Positions 15,001-23,100 of a stretch of DNA of 64,000 bases are shown here, piece by piece. A program made the translations under genes and the position numbers. Within the stretch, counting starts at the first letter, position 1. Each line of letters begins with the position of its first letter. The stretch comes from Spartinivicinus poritis (GTDB lineage Bacteria; Pseudomonadota; Gammaproteobacteria; Pseudomonadales; Zooshikellaceae): NCBI RefSeq assembly GCF_028858535.1, contig NZ_JAPMOU010000013.1, positions 62,001 to 126,000 on the forward strand, written 5' to 3'. The notes below the pieces were generated by a model that was not told the origin of the DNA, searched no databases, and worked only from the letters and a program-made list of their open reading frames with translations.

Positions 15001-18000
15001 TACGCTGATAACAGGCGCATCTTCATCCTTTAAAATATGTACAGGAATAGCCGGGCTTTGCTCCTCATTGTAGCCATTATCTCTTACAGTGACAGTAAAT
15101 GAAGCCGATTTGCCTGCATGTTTTACGAACTCAATCGGTAGTGTAATAACCCCTTTAAACGAAACATGATAGCGCTCAGCGACTTTCACTTCACCAAATG
15201 TACCAGGATTTGGTAAGGTGATTGCTTCTACTTCAGGTGTTGCACTAAATTCTGTCCAATCAACGAATTGTTGTTCACCATCAGGTAAGGTGAACGTGAC
15301 TTTAACATTATTAATATCAATGTATTTATCATCCCAGGCTTCACCTTTAATTTTAAAGGTCTGACCAGGATAAACGGATACGGCTTCTAAGGGTTCTATT
15401 AAAGTTAAGCTGGGTTTATTTTGGTCATGTAGAATTTCCAAGGTTAATATTTTTTCAGTGGTTTGCCCAACTTCCCTACCATTCACTGATTTATTATCTT
15501 TAGCAAATACACCAACTTTTACCTGACCTGTTTCAGGTAAATGGGGAACAAACATATTTCTGACTAAGTAACGGCCAGAATCAACAATTGCAGCTAGTTC
15601 AGATGACTTAATTGTTTCACGTACTAACTCTCGAACAAGCTGACCACTCTCATCATATTGCCGAATAAAGAAATAAACTTCGGTTAGTTTCCTATCATCA
15701 TTCACCAGCGCAGCGAGTTGAAACGACTCACCTTCAACCAAACGTGAACCATGGGCTGGTGTACGAATACTGATCGTAGGTGGTGTATCACGACTGATTT
15801 GATAATGCCATATGGCCGGTTTCGTTTTATTTTCAAAACTGTCTTCTGCTGTTAACTCAATATCAATACCTGCTTTTGCTTCCTCTTCGGTTAACTCAGG
15901 TATGACAAACGAAAAGCTACCAGTTTCTCTTTTGGTTAACTCAGCATACTTTTTAGAAAATAATTCTTGAGAACCATAAGTTGCCTTTAAGGATTTTAAA
16001 CCATTATTATCTGCTGCAACCCATTTAAATGTAACAGACTGCCCAATAAATAGCTCTGAACCTTGCGCTGGGCTGGTTAATGCAAACTTAGGTGCCTCTG
16101 TATCATTTTTAATCGATACTGCTTTAGTGGCTGTGGTAGCAAACTGCTCAATATTACGTTTATCGTAAGCGGTAACAGTTAAGTTAAGGGTTTGATTTTT
16201 ATTCGCTAGTTTTTCAGTTAAGGCTGCCAGTTTAAAATCTTCAGTATGCTGGACAATTGCCTGGGGGATTAATCTATTTTTGTTAGTGCTTGCACTCAGC
16301 AGTTTTTCTATTAAGGTTTTGCCATTTTCATCCGTTAATACAAACTTTAATGCAGTCACCGCTAAATCGTCCGTTGCAGTTAAGCTAAGGCGAATGTCAT
16401 CTTTAGTACTGTAAGCTGATTTATCTAAAGTCAGATTTTTAATTTCTGGTTTTTGATCTCGTTTTACTTCAATAACAATCGCTGCTGGGGTTTTGTTACC
16501 TGCCTCGTCTTCTGCTACTACAGTGACTTGATAGCGTTTCACTTGAAGGGTTTCATCACCCACTTCAAACTTAGGCACTGTAACCAGCTTAAGTGCTGAA
16601 TAGGCATTTAACCCAGTCGGCACCACTTGAGGTGGAAAGTCCTTGCCCGTCAGAATATGTTCTTCATTACCTGTTAATTCATATCCCTGATTAGTTCTTT
16701 TTATGCCACGAACCGTCAGCTTGGTTACACCAATATTGTCATAGCCAGCTACTTTAAAAACTATTTCAGAATCTTCCGTAACAGCTGCAACACTTTCATT
16801 GCCCGCTGTCATGGTAGCCACTGGAGATACTATATTTAGTACGGGTGGTTGTTCATCATAACCTAAGGTAACTTTAATCGTTTCACTGGTTTTGCTGACA
16901 TCATTAGTGTCTGTCGCAACAGCATAAATTGCGAGAGTTTGTTCTTCTAGTTTCTCTTTAACCAGATTTTCCGGAGTTTGGTAGTTAACGGAAAAAGGGG
17001 CTTGGTAATCCCCACCAACACTGACACCATTGACAAAGAACTCTATTTTTTTAATGCCTACATCATCTGTGGCATTTGCTCTTAGCTCTATTATTTCACC
17101 TGAAGTGACATGCTGCCCTTTAACGGGGCTGGTCACAGCAACTGTTGGTGCCTGATCACCTTGAACTGAAACTTTTCGTTCAGATGAAACCACCACTTGA
17201 CCATGCCAGTCAGTTACCCGAACCGATAGTTTAATAACCTCGCCTAACCAGCTTTTGCTAATGGGTAACTCAAAACTTTCCAGCTTGCCAGATGCTTGAT
17301 AGTTATTGTTTTTATCTTCAGAACTTAAGGCTTTTTTCTCTTCGGATATATGCTTGGTTTTAACAACTTCACCATCAACCAGTAATTCCACTTGAGTGCC
17401 TTGATATAAAGTATCATCAATCACCTCTGTGGTAACCACTAAGTTTTCCCCAACAGTCGCACTGCTGTTAGGGATAGGATTTTTAATAAATACTGTTGGT
17501 CGTTGGTTTTTCAATACTCGTAATAGCCGAGCAGGGCTATCTTGGTAACCGCCCCCAGCAACATGTACTCTGGCATAGACACTCACACTGGTTGTGTCTG
17601 CAGAAATATTGGGTGCATTCAGTTTTAATTGCCAGACCTCATAAAGTGCTGTTTTTTCTTTACCATCAGCACCTTTAAACTTTCGTTGTTCAATAATAGG
17701 GAAAGTGACTTCACCTGCTTTTGTGCCATCATGGAAGATTTCTATACGAGTAATGCCACTACTTGACTCTATATTAGGGATAACACCCAATTTAGTAGCC
17801 AGTGCATAGCGATAAGGTGAATTTTCAACCACACGATTATTATTCACCGGCTGATCGATTGTATATTCTGGAATCACTGGCTTTTCAGGCGGAACAACCG
17901 ACACCTGTTGTACTTGTGACTCAACTGCTTGATTTAAGCTACCAGTCACTACAGCTTTAAAAGACAGTTGTGATCCAGCCATGGATTCAACGGTTTGAAA

Positions 18001-19491
18001 GTTTATTTGATATGGAGCCTCAGTTACCTCATCTAACAGGTTCCCATTCAACCAAAATTTAACAGACTTAATTGCCACATCATCATTGACAACAGGTTTC
18101 AACTCAATTGATTCACTTGTTATTACCTTTTTAGGTAAAGTAAATTCAATTGTCGGTGGGGCATCCTTAGCCACTACATTGGTTGTAAAGGTTAGTCCTG
18201 GTAATAGTGGAGATGAGATCATCAACTTACCTGGCACAGATTCAGGAATAACAGCCTTTGCCATCAGCTCATTATTTTTATTGAGTTTTAGAACTTCACT
18301 GACCGCACCGGCTAGTTTTATCTCTACTGGGAAATTTGCTGTTACTTCTACTGGTGTCTCTTCACCTTTAAAATAGGCAACAACTGGTGGCAGCTTAATA
18401 AATTGATTCAGTCCATCAATTGTCAATACATCTGTTACGTCCTTAAACGCTAACCTCTCTAAGGTTTTAGAAAAATGTGCAGTAACTGGTACACTCACTT
18501 CAGGTAAACCAGGGTATAAAACGGTTACTGCAACCTGTTCGTCTTTAAACTCTTTTTGCGGAATTAATACACCAGAATCTGTTACTTTAACTAAATCTGG
18601 ACGAGAACTTTGATACTGTATGCCAGTCCCTAAACCTGGTAACTGGGTAGCACCTCTATACTGAAAATCCACTACAGGTGTCAAGGCAACCGTTTCTAAA
18701 ATATTAGTCAGGTTAACATTTGCAGGAAAAACACTCAGTGATTTTGCTTTTTCTTCAACATCGGTCCCTGTAAAGCGTAATTCACTTAAGGATTTTTTAT
18801 TGCCAGAAGCATCAACTGCTGTAGCTTCAATTAATAAAATACCATCATGTTGCAGTGCTTCAGCAGTGAGCTGTTGTTTAAAAGGAATAGTAAAACTAAA
18901 TTCCGTTTGACTGTCGGTTTCAGGAAATTGCCTAACGGTTCCCTGAGTAGCTAAAAATGCTGATTGTTTAGTAGCCTGAATGACGCCACCATTATTACGT
19001 AGATCACTGGCTCGCAGCCCTACCACATTGACTGCTAAGTAAGCTAAGTCAATATTATCATTACTGTTTAGTACTAATCGTAAAGCTTGCTGATCATCTA
19101 ACGCTGAAAAACCAACTGTATTAATTGCTAATTGAGGCTGCTGATTATCTTCAAGAATAAATTGTTCGCTGTATGTTTCAGTGCTGCCATCAACAAAATG
19201 TACGTCTACTGATGGATTAAGAAAGTCCTCGGTCGCTGCATCCAAGGTAATCTCACATCCACCCAGCTGTTTGTTAGCAATCGCTTCGTTAACGGGGTAT
19301 TTTTTATCTCTATATAAAAAATAATCAATTTGAGTACAATCCGACACATTCAGAGCATACTGAATTTTTTTGATGGATTGATGCAACCTTTGTTTAGACC
19401 GCAGGTCATAGTTAACAGTGGAAGCGTTGGCCATGGCTGCCATAAAGGCAATTACCCAGGCAAAAAATGCAGCAATTTTACTAAATTTCAT
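1..19491 (-). CDS. Giant secreted Ig-like / IPT-TIG / LVIVD-repeat protein (partial, C-terminus beyond left edge)
   Basis: The reading frame starts with ATG at 19491 and stays open to position 1, giving 6,497 codons with no stop in the window. The N-terminus (MKFSKIAAFFAWVIAF, then MAAMANAS) is a signal peptide. Residues of roughly 60-3150 are tandem bacterial Ig-like domains with recurring 'P.v.i..P..g...v.eG..l.l...a.DD.gi' patterns; I count at least 18 such DD/DN motifs. From about residue 3300 the architecture changes to repeating sets of three. One part is LVIVD propeller repeats, such as GGVQVIDIS near nt 9400 and GVVVVNVSNP near nt 4700. The others are Big_5-like domains (for example SPVDGSQGVALDTPI near nt 6440) and IPT/TIG domains (GTEVAIKGKNFG near nt 8250). 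An EF-hand-like Asp-rich stretch lies near nt 5300-5400. Such architecture is typical of surface or extracellular adhesive proteins; the ligand is unknown. It is divergent from the toxin-like gene at 20151. The C-terminus and any anchoring or secretion signal are not visible. Confidence 0.9.
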   Translation of the reverse strand, partial: MKFSKIAAFFAWVIAFMAAMANASTVNYDLRSKQRLHQSIKKIQYALNVSDCTQIDYFLYRDKKYPVNEAIANKQLGGCEITLDAATEDFLNPSVDVHFVDGSTETYSEQFILEDNQQPQLAINTVGFSALDDQQALRLVLNSNDNIDLAYLAVNVVGLRASDLRNNGGVIQATKQSAFLATQGTVRQFPETDSQTEFSFTIPFKQQLTAEALQHDGILLIEATAVDASGNKKSLSELRFTGTDVEEKAKSLSVFPANVNLTNILETVALTPVVDFQYRGATQLPGLGTGIQYQSSRPDLVKVTDSGVLIPQKEFKDEQVAVTVLYPGLPEVSVPVTAHFSKTLERLAFKDVTDVLTIDGLNQFIKLPPVVAYFKGEETPVEVTANFPVEIKLAGAVSEVLKLNKNNELMAKAVIPESVPGKLMISSPLLPGLTFTTNVVAKDAPPTIEFTLPKKVITSESIELKPVVNDDVAIKSVKFWLNGNLLDEVTEAPYQINFQTVESMAGSQLSFKAVVTGSLNQAVESQVQQVSVVPPEKPVIPEYTIDQPVNNNRVVENSPYRYALATKLGVIPNIESSSGITRIEIFHDGTKAGEVTFPIIEQRKFKGADGKEKTALYEVWQLKLNAPNISADTTSVSVYARVHVAGGGYQDSPARLLRVLKNQRPTVFIKNPIPNSSATVGENLVVTTEVIDDTLYQGTQVELLVDGEVVKTKHISEEKKALSSEDKNNNYQASGKLESFELPISKSWLGEVIKLSVRVTDWHGQVVVSSERKVSVQGDQAPTVAVTSPVKGQHVTSGEIIELRANATDDVGIKKIEFFVNGVSVGGDYQAPFSVNYQTPENLVKEKLEEQTLAIYAVATDTNDVSKTSETIKVTLGYDEQPPVLNIVSPVATMTAGNESVAAVTEDSEIVFKVAGYDNIGVTKLTVRGIKRTNQGYELTGNEEHILTGKDFPPQVVPTGLNAYSALKLVTVPKFEVGDETLQVKRYQVTVVAEDEAGNKTPAAIVIEVKRDQKPEIKNLTLDKSAYSTKDDIRLSLTATDDLAVTALKFVLTDENGKTLIEKLLSASTNKNRLIPQAIVQHTEDFKLAALTEKLANKNQTLNLTVTAYDKRNIEQFATTATKAVSIKNDTEAPKFALTSPAQGSELFIGQSVTFKWVAADNNGLKSLKATYGSQELFSKKYAELTKRETGSFSFVIPELTEEEAKAGIDIELTAEDSFENKTKPAIWHYQISRDTPPTISIRTPAHGSRLVEGESFQLAALVNDDRKLTEVYFFIRQYDESGQLVRELVRETIKSSELAAIVDSGRYLVRNMFVPHLPETGQVKVGVFAKDNKSVNGREVGQTTEKILTLEILHDQNKPSLTLIEPLEAVSVYPGQTFKIKGEAWDDKYIDINNVKVTFTLPDGEQQFVDWTEFSATPEVEAITLPNPGTFGEVKVAERYHVSFKGVITLPIEFVKHAGKSASFTVTVRDNGYNEEQSPAIPVHILKDEDAPVISVLEPEKLLYDQQKYKIDIKISDQSYVKHYKIYWLDGETEEVLAEDTADTDLVRYYNDKVSLAKYSPVTEQRTLVLRIEAEDALGNKAEYDHKIQLHPDPAPAIKPMAEHKQQDWEQGLLSLINWQVDDNYADSGLPIKTATLYSSLQGFYQQKDLALDENTGQQNSRQPKGLTVVPDPRNKTYFPAIEINYPEASQDISLQINNSEWLKTTKAGKLVVSSNIGKITQLTSLAIAGDVPANIQYRVKTLSTNVCLASESEKVLSKAELDQVLAIDEKLNESLMPFARSLRHASQVIIYPELADNAGNAINTGNTTNQSQPALSWLKAIVVEWTAPAHRIYEIDQHKFNVSQAPATISLMVRDNTAVNSESADQNTKWAWLGLIPGMDAHKKSFGYTTAAAVPNWLTPGDLVVTLAHAVDHLSSTRDAVALKVLTQHSVSSDLLRPELTIENPLSGTIAKPHQRFDLKALVKDNSHGIERLQLFENGEKIQELGGQYFKKDDTYKLFYQVPAEFNQGELSLQVVAQDKAGRRAVEQVDLPLVTNEVPHFELTRFSSYLVGSEFKINYTDPVRINYGEFWLRQGETFEIAAQVNDDVGLKSFAIYKKSRTGDLGDPIASENYITSCPKPWVKHAKEAFKIKFNEAEPTEYEIVLTDTLNQVAKRTILIHPMANMAPQVRLVSPGIDQNIVAGTLLIEGVVVVADDRELSQNKIKISVKDQNIPITHVRLDAKIDQNYNMAFDGIFNDIATNYNRTLARDFGRVDSANSRQIKFAMKIPSGLVRNSEDVTIQATITDSDNAIGSDQVTFKAEADKIAPKISIDKLTELDGVIENTDFTASIQAFDNVKVNQLKLYTTYGLHSPDGRYIKQPYQLVRTIQGIEDKDFNDRTPNIETPVYKQVVHSKRILELIKQFGIDQRSFTEDHRFDIWLKVEATDSNGNPEMKEKALSIRVDEKPNIDIVEPLDGSKVAEGDKLYVNVNAFDDVAIDHLRLTVFHTGNANPEQAIYDMKLKAAPYNFIVDVPAYNKQDESKNTLRLKVDAIDSFGNKYKDALDKHTISKPLSLEIVEDESPVVVIAEPKPDSSTGLIKRIEGELLLVQVNAIDDLGIEHVSLNVKGLISGNKTLTDAQFPYEFLINIPYGQAGKDILLSAQAVEKKYTADAEARVARTVETTRVVVVKDDEGPNPVTVVKPEANASVREKGYLDLLVETEDNVRVASVQFLLKHGDKVIGKSIALQAPYAGQFKIGTIKDYWKGEGDLPKELSLTFEAIATDGAGNRTTSDARTINLLGNQPPNQLAIKVFDRKAKEHGKKNKDASLSTAIAEGREVILEASAVDPDGVGIQRISFYQVVDPADPTKDIKLKTDEAAPFQFHYTIPKKPGEKVQFRAIAEDIDGYRSQPGGLLTIDITKDQAPKVAIIKPDNNQSVVIDGQPLEITAEVKDDLGFDGVDRVLFYVNGQLVATRYQNKTTETGSSVQKVNFSASIDPPQGVDSFAIQVMAYDILGNLGKSQIVRVGKIDDTVIPKIALIGPVSGEVLTEGDELGIFAAVDDIGSDNRKVNAELIYEYQDENGQWSAINPASTIELAQNEQELLGDEPRSEPENHYYIYWHRFTLTVFQQHRYKRLRIKAWVETENHGRIYAEESIHEIGQRFSQRLYIKPSGGSGDSVGKDVFYTAVDQYNSFERKGAVIAAWSTVNPLTYEPGIGTKSISQLNKGNKSAVYPRTGLYMLELAKDRDSSGSSEKTEILLHDNWHGYLDIFTGVISELAVQSDFVLAAKSAVSINNAEKIAEHEFVNGLVAEQNKVNTATDAKGRNDKFAGSELLIFAWQNGDGQFGLLPTLQGRIGLPYNDVYGISRQDNLAFVANGHGGVQVIDISSRTAPYHVGYIKPDGFARDVAIANGFAFIAASHDGVVVADITDPSMPIVAKLDTLGVANRLTIDGNRLYVTDMSGSGGASQLSVIDISTPHQPRLQRTIALIPAREDWVADGVYDVEIVGHQAYVTVHYSDQEDKPAQALIETIDLGRLANPQLDATLPTITHKRASWLDSGARGLTLARGSVFTAAGKQGIARLETAELAVTNHYPATGEQWMPEPDNDVTPVLDDRISIEFSDVIGIEEAKLAKYIDVWVGLPGNGDEAKKLVANKLGVGLDEIGALPLLGEKVTDLFDIQFARRDGNQLAKRWVELVPKDTKNLQLNTRYYVQVKKDLAPENGDAMGSDYVFDFVTYPQQLANKPTILGTDGITPSVGDIQGGTEVAIKGKNFGDSPQVWIGGQLQQVMSVETDEATGQQTIHIITSPHYAGAAAVKVKNTATELSVVRVGGFIYTDQLHVSFIDPSVVSTKQIGDQQVKIVGHGFHKGITVTAYPTGKPEAAKVSTVDQDKLSLYSAETMHWVLPNFTDKGFPDYRGFIDVEISDDQGRRFVLPRAIFYGKLHANRDLHTSTEEPSSKDFVARNPLKMPMGRITDLVADESEKLLYVLGVGVNANRVNPSSYASRHVFEHDYVPGWISVIAYQPDLEAENNSFGARLSAAAPMFGLGYYNLPQELKPYSMSLNKADTKLYVTARGVHFDEFDTQYEDQTWLLVFNSIENKPVDDAVQPESENRGITYALRLPTDESPIDIQQAGKLLFINLSNDGIAVVSTLNPEKPSLVKIINRYQYKGQPAKLVAKQLVIKNNRLYAIADAVVVFDITKPSLPQIGAFENKQPMTGVAGQYRLAAGDVAVFENTLPDLWRQLGKFNGYGFEVPGQADAIASQQTTVATIENSGAGCEEGSSKYLGIYDVSDVESISLLDAIKLTNCTGYNSPGFDFENTNSQEAGYVGQPLYYTNDGVLATVVNRWGGENAESSILYLIDTKIQDLVAASPVDGSQGVALDTPIILTYTRPITTAKEVLKQGIKLVKVTENSENQIVEFDLAIKANQPNQLRIIPKSLQANSQYQLVVTGDKVLRRSAELFNYQLSFTTANFTGANLAIETVSPQVVPLQGGVINVTLKNVVSGTTPSFSISDQLGLLGDNAGVVSSETSAATTTDSTDGGGITYQVKVPDGLPGPATLVVTDSTGRRAEQIGAFVYVEPLRLKELSPVEGSLEGGTIVTIKGDGFPLDASQLEVRFGKVASTEAKVLDPQTLQVKTPPGRLGMVDVTVKKLDDNQEKVLEKAYRYVQPAQANISTKQVITAMAIDPSHTYLMVGQGNYIRVFNISSDHWLNKSEDTDGDKQLDGPLNPDDLMKLIDLDKNGIDDRQILTTNLPAGYVALGIQGYFKNTTDRIFVTAAKPSGDSFTDAKLFILSVSTDIKNTLILRDLPLPANFAKGLAVNDHNAVLAMGDAGIGLVDIYIPSKAYLFETLKLPHQLPALDIARLADKPSRDVLYAVAAGDWDYKTQQLTSAERAGEGGFYIIGRGQNGLTIVSQLDIPASKVIVKGDYAYLATGDRGVVVVNVSNPAKPVVVSRLSGIGYVYDIASKGHLLYLAQGSNGILSVDVTDPAQPKVLEGMDAYQSNHLTHVIALPYSAVGAGSQDRKKYPGVIQVTNDVALALHRVEPINGILDYNAENKLLAKLVFSKDIAADFNKTKFSVTKENGDPIEYVINLNGNDAEITLNKNHGLKVNDKLFIYVASVLASYNKTTKTVLYQLEKDQKVSLTFRGKRPDNIAIEAILPRRVLAGKTQQVTVGVYGAPLDKSRVELWVAGKQLSISKIESHDNQERLAMITAEAPAIDVPGYYDVWVKVEKQGIWQKAILQGAYAVDHAIKLLSVTPSWGPLTGGTQVELRGEGFEPGNTVMDGLQLFIGSTPVTDFEVLATNRLIMRTPKGVVGRHEVIAENRFGDQVRLDRSNGFGYGLKQLAVTQATRVGPVAVTVDQTDGVAYTATGFFTEVTPYSGKDPSVMRSFAVKYQDQYLPEQLRLATFDINNPSQPLLVGGAPVLPEAKQDDELVKNALLKKLLAAKALGDDPIDSIFENGKLEDNLTEEELNEWLKVQHSYLPTTLDSLNAQIVKQWELDSNGTDLVEAKYAYIASGSGGVVQLNANDGNGLPLVSVVNHEDDFKHTTDITKQGDALFTATANGGDTKLGVDETCKRGSAKFTPGAVQSLSYKAANDPVSFGDVGIVGGATVFFDGEWLYAGGTLGGVSHSPAIEECRHWRLVQGARSRDAVGGSSTTKLGNSFSAINLLDPSLTKSQNFDVNIQDVVAYGDHLIIALGGKGIVIVPKDDLEKQTPFLIDEKLQHAAGHVRKLKIFGNLLFLAAENGSVVVLDINDINKPKVISAGNIESVDDIDIFNDRLIAAGGKAGLRVFQLPHSFVAAANVQPGGLLSSHQDSHFTFSFNEPVSVKSLQAAGAVTLSVISEEDDQPTPIEVTVESVNEVEGRTKTFTVKFEKQPNTRYELAVNHVENLRGSHLWAPFIREFKTTKTAVQRPIMTRIAQGSLLADDNQAQVKVFGQHFQAGVTKAYINSYPINFTVNSATELTISGVVLQQLNLEPGQYHLRLANDDLSSVYLGAIVYGAELGQAEIQMDLDAGEQSGGYVVTATTPEDKGIFLPGTKVKFQSRRDNTVVMSEFLPGGGEIRDLKDDVISLEEFRFKVPASEYPGVYDVYAIIPSGGSHQEIKLGEFAYTAGVGREWNLPNYPPMEIGAAFERDDTLFIGIKSGAKPTAINRFLMPSGFETYDVSIPDRPVRLAQLRTESPITGVAVADGVAYLAAQREGLLLVDVNNPAQPFRVRSISLPGQRAMDVAIDPVKQVLALAVADDLGAGFIRFFDLTDDELGQPAGYSSIIFHAKSDDNQLQGQPIDIAWQDGKLVILHLYKDNLKLAEVSGFGGTLQQKLHNLSIEAAQDFKAGQAKDLLQASMQVEYGQVHIGTHNRHWVLVPDQTGEYQLSHWQKREKGGELFAQGGQLMSSNQGGVLQIRTTNLAVTAFTPAAGSVIAKEQTIRVRFNNLMNTDKDKLTDWLQLVDQAGLLIDQSAYEVTAINSLVGAYLDISFNETMPTGGFTIKVAKDWLDLTGKPMVA

Positions 19492-20150
19492 ACAGCGAGA
19501 GACTACTTATGCAATTAAACTACAGCGAAAATATACCCTTCGTGAAAAGGTTTTAAGGTTTGTTGTCATCGCTCTTCACCCTAATCATTTATAAAAACAT
19601 AAACTCATAGGGTTTCATCGCTTGACGGCCGCCCTTAAAAGCCATTCACTTTGGCTATAGGTATAAAAAATTTATACGGCTATTGTGTTAATACGTTTAA
19701 TAGCAACATGGCTGATGACAATAAGAAGTGATAGTAGCCACCAAACCTGCCAAAAAGTATTATCTAAACCGTAAAATAAGCACACATAAATTCTGTAGAA
19801 TATATCACACCACGCATTTTGTATCCAAGTGGTAATAACGCCTCTGTTACAAAACTTAACAATTTCCCACTCTATACTCTCTTCTAACAATTCGCCCTGC
19901 CCTATCAAGCAAACTTAATCAAACAACGATAAAAATATAACCAAATTTAGGGTTACTTGTAGCTTAAATATCTGGCAAAATAACCGCCCACTATTTTTTG
20001 ATTAAATTTTATTCATCAAGGTTTGTAGTGCAAACAGACTACTTATAATTTAAGTCAGTTGCTGTACAGATTATTCTCGCGGTTTTTCCACCACTCTTAC
20101 AAAAGAGTGTCACAAGGCATGGTTAGCAGTTATACAGGCAGTAATAATAA
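19492..20150. other. Divergent intergenic region between giant protein and toxin-like gene
   Basis: These 659 bases separate two outward-reading genes and must hold both promoters. They contain one copy of the dispersed palindromic element (about 19532-19665). The rest is AT-rich and holds no convincing gene. A 78-codon minus-strand frame at 19672-19908 would need a TTG start and has no ribosome-binding site or recognisable family. Confidence 0.6.
19532..19665. repeat. Dispersed ~130-bp imperfect palindrome, copy A
   Basis: The left arm begins tatacccttcgtgaaaagg. The right arm, read on the opposite strand, begins ctatagccaaagtgaatggc, and both continue into a TTTTAAGG-type block. The centre has a short inverted stretch around ataaactcatag. 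Similar elements lie at 36300-36426, 37763-37893 and 46647-46740, so this is a repeat family and not a one-off hairpin. It resembles MITE or REP-like intergenic elements. No transposase is visible nearby. Confidence 0.6.
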
Positions 20151-23100
20151 ATGTTGTTAAAGCGGTTATTCAGTTTAGCAGCGGCCATATTTGGCCTTTC
20201 ACAACTCCCTGCTTATGGGTTAAATCCTAATGGTTTTGAACAAGGGATTCATTCTGGTTACGTATTTGCCAGGGCTATTGTTAAAGACAAGAGTGGTTAT
20301 CCGCTTTGGGCTGAATATAACCAAGCAGGAGGGCATACCCGTATTCCTGTGAGTGGTGAACAAGCAGCACAATCTCAGGTAATTTCAGGAAATACTTATC
20401 GTAATTTTATCAAACAATATGATGACTTAAAAAAGCTGTATAATAATCAAGTTGAATTACTGCCTATTAATCAATACAACAGCTTTCGTAAGAATAACTC
20501 GCTTAACTCCACATTAAACCAGCCTATTAAAAACCTGCCTCTATTACCCGCTGATACAAAAGTAGTCGCAATCCCCGCTTTACAACACCGCGGGGTAACA
20601 GATGGAGAGCAACTGGTTATTAAATCATTCCCTGTTGATTTACTAAACTACCCAACTATCAATGATAATATTCAGTCTTTATTAATTGCGGAAAATGGCG
20701 AAATTTTATACCAAAGCCAAAATCGTATTGGTTATCTCACTGCATTTGGTACCAAAAAAGAAGGTGACCAAGTAGAAGATAGCTCAGAATATAAATCCAG
20801 TTCTATTAGCGGTAGACTACAAAGCTTCTTTGCACCTATACCTGGTGTATCAATTGAAAGTGTTACTGGTTACGTGAATGGTTATGGCGTAACCGATGAA
20901 AATGGGCGCTATACAACCTCTTATCGTGTATCACCCTGCCCTGGTTTTAGCTACTCACCCACTGTCCATTCTTATACCCGCCTTTATTACAGTAACTTTA
21001 ACCCAAGAGGAAAACCTACAGTTCCTTATTATATCCAAAAACAGTCATACGACTTGTGTGATGGTAGATCAGCTTACATTAACAGCACTAGCATAGTAGG
21101 ACTAATGTCTCATATAGATAGTCAAGCAGCGACTAGCCTAATACCAGACAATATCACACGTATAGATATACCCGTTGCAGTCCATTTAGTCAGCGGCCAG
21201 GTGATTTTTAATAATGTTGAAATCACCGAAGATAGAACCACTTATACAGCAGAAGCCAGCCCTGAAACCCTAATGCTGCAAGAAGGACTGGACTATGATG
21301 GTGATGGTACAAAGGACAGAATTGTTCGGGGTAAAATCAACCCAGATGATGGGCTTTTTATTGATAATGCAGAAGGTGATCTGCAAGGTGTCTATTTATC
21401 CAGCAATGATCGTGGAGATGGTAAGCCGAATTTTACCAAACTGATTGATAAACAATCTCATACTACCCCTCAAGGCTTATTAAAAACCATCAGTAAAGCC
21501 GATTTAGCCAATACTGATATTTATGTGTTTCGTGAGTCTACTGGCGAGCTAATTACTGAGCGGGTTGGGCTCAGTGATAATGAAGCCAAACTTCGTAAAG
21601 AAACCGGTATCAGTAAAAATAATAACTTTTACTATCAAATGATGGTACGCAGCCCAGAAGACTCTTTTAGTATTAAAAGGCGCTTGTACGATAACTGGAG
21701 CGATTGGCAAGCCAAAAACAAAATGAACCCTGCCCTGCTTGAACATAAAGCAGATCATTTACGCACAGGAGAGCCCGTTCGGGTAATCGCCATTAACCGG
21801 GCTACGGGTTATATCGGTACCGCATTAACCACCCTGGGCGGCACCCAAGCTGGTGGAAATATTACCTCTCCGGTACCTACTATTATTATGTCACCCCCCA
21901 ATTTAAAAGTATGGGCCACCCGTCGTTACCAACCACAAGGGATTAAAGCCAATAGCGATGCAGAGCGTCATAATATCGGCAATGAAGGGGCAGCCTTAAC
22001 CAGTGACTATATTATTGAAGTACATACCGAGTGGTTGGATGAAAATGACCGACCATTACCTGCCGAGTTAGAAGGTCGTGGTTATACAGCACGTTTAGCC
22101 AAAATTGTGCAAGACCCCAGCAACAGTGATGATCCATTAGCCGCCAGTCAGATTCATGAAATTGCGATAGACCCTGGTCGTCGTTTGCAGTTGGTGAAAT
22201 TTACTGAGGGAAATGCCGGTAACTTTCATTACTATTTTCAGGTTAATGGTAGCCCAATCGATCGGGAAAATGACTTTTCTAGTAACCCTGATCATGATGG
22301 TGTTTTAAAGTACCGTCCAAAAACTTATGTACCTTTACAAGTACAGCTGTATGACGAGAAGCATACACTTGCCCGAAAGGCAGAACTACAACGCCTAGAT
22401 AAAGAAAACGAGTTTGAGCCGATTTATCATTGGGTCTATCGTCCTGAGTTACAGTTTTCTGTTTACGATTTAGAAATAGACGCCATCCGCCGTAAAACCG
22501 GAGATAACAAAACCGTTAATATCTACGGTGAAAAAATTCCGGTTATTAGTGGTAGTGACAATGCTTTAGAAGTGGCCTTCGATTTAATCAGCCCAGCCTT
22601 TAACCAACTGGAAACCATCGACGGCAAACGAGAATTTGTCCTCGCTATGGGCGAGCAAGAATATGGCTTTGAAGTAAAACGGGAAGGCAGCGAACAAACC
22701 ATCGTTTTTAACAATATCGAACACCTTTCAGAAATCGAACCGGAAGACTACCTAACCCTACGACTGTTTCTGAATAATGATGCCAGCAATATTTTGTGGG
22801 AGTATGCGTTTGAGTATCTTGCCATCGATAGCCGAGTAGCAGGCCATGATTTAGAAACCAATGATACCTATTATGTGACTGCTGATGACCCTGTTGTTCC
22901 ATTGATTGCCAACTTAGTGGGTTATGCTGGCCGTGATGAAAAAGATAAAAAGCCTCTGACTATTTTTTGGGAAGACACTGCTAATATCGGGAAATTTTCT
23001 CCTAAAGCCCAAACAGATAGTGAGTTAGGTATTTTTGCAACAGACTTTACCATGCCCCGAACGGCAGGGGCCAAAACTGTGGTTAAAGCCTCGTTGGTGA

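Noticed and set aside
19672-19908. 78-codon minus-strand frame in the divergent gap
   Set aside because: It needs a TTG start, has no ribosome-binding site or family, and lies directly in the promoter region of the giant gene.
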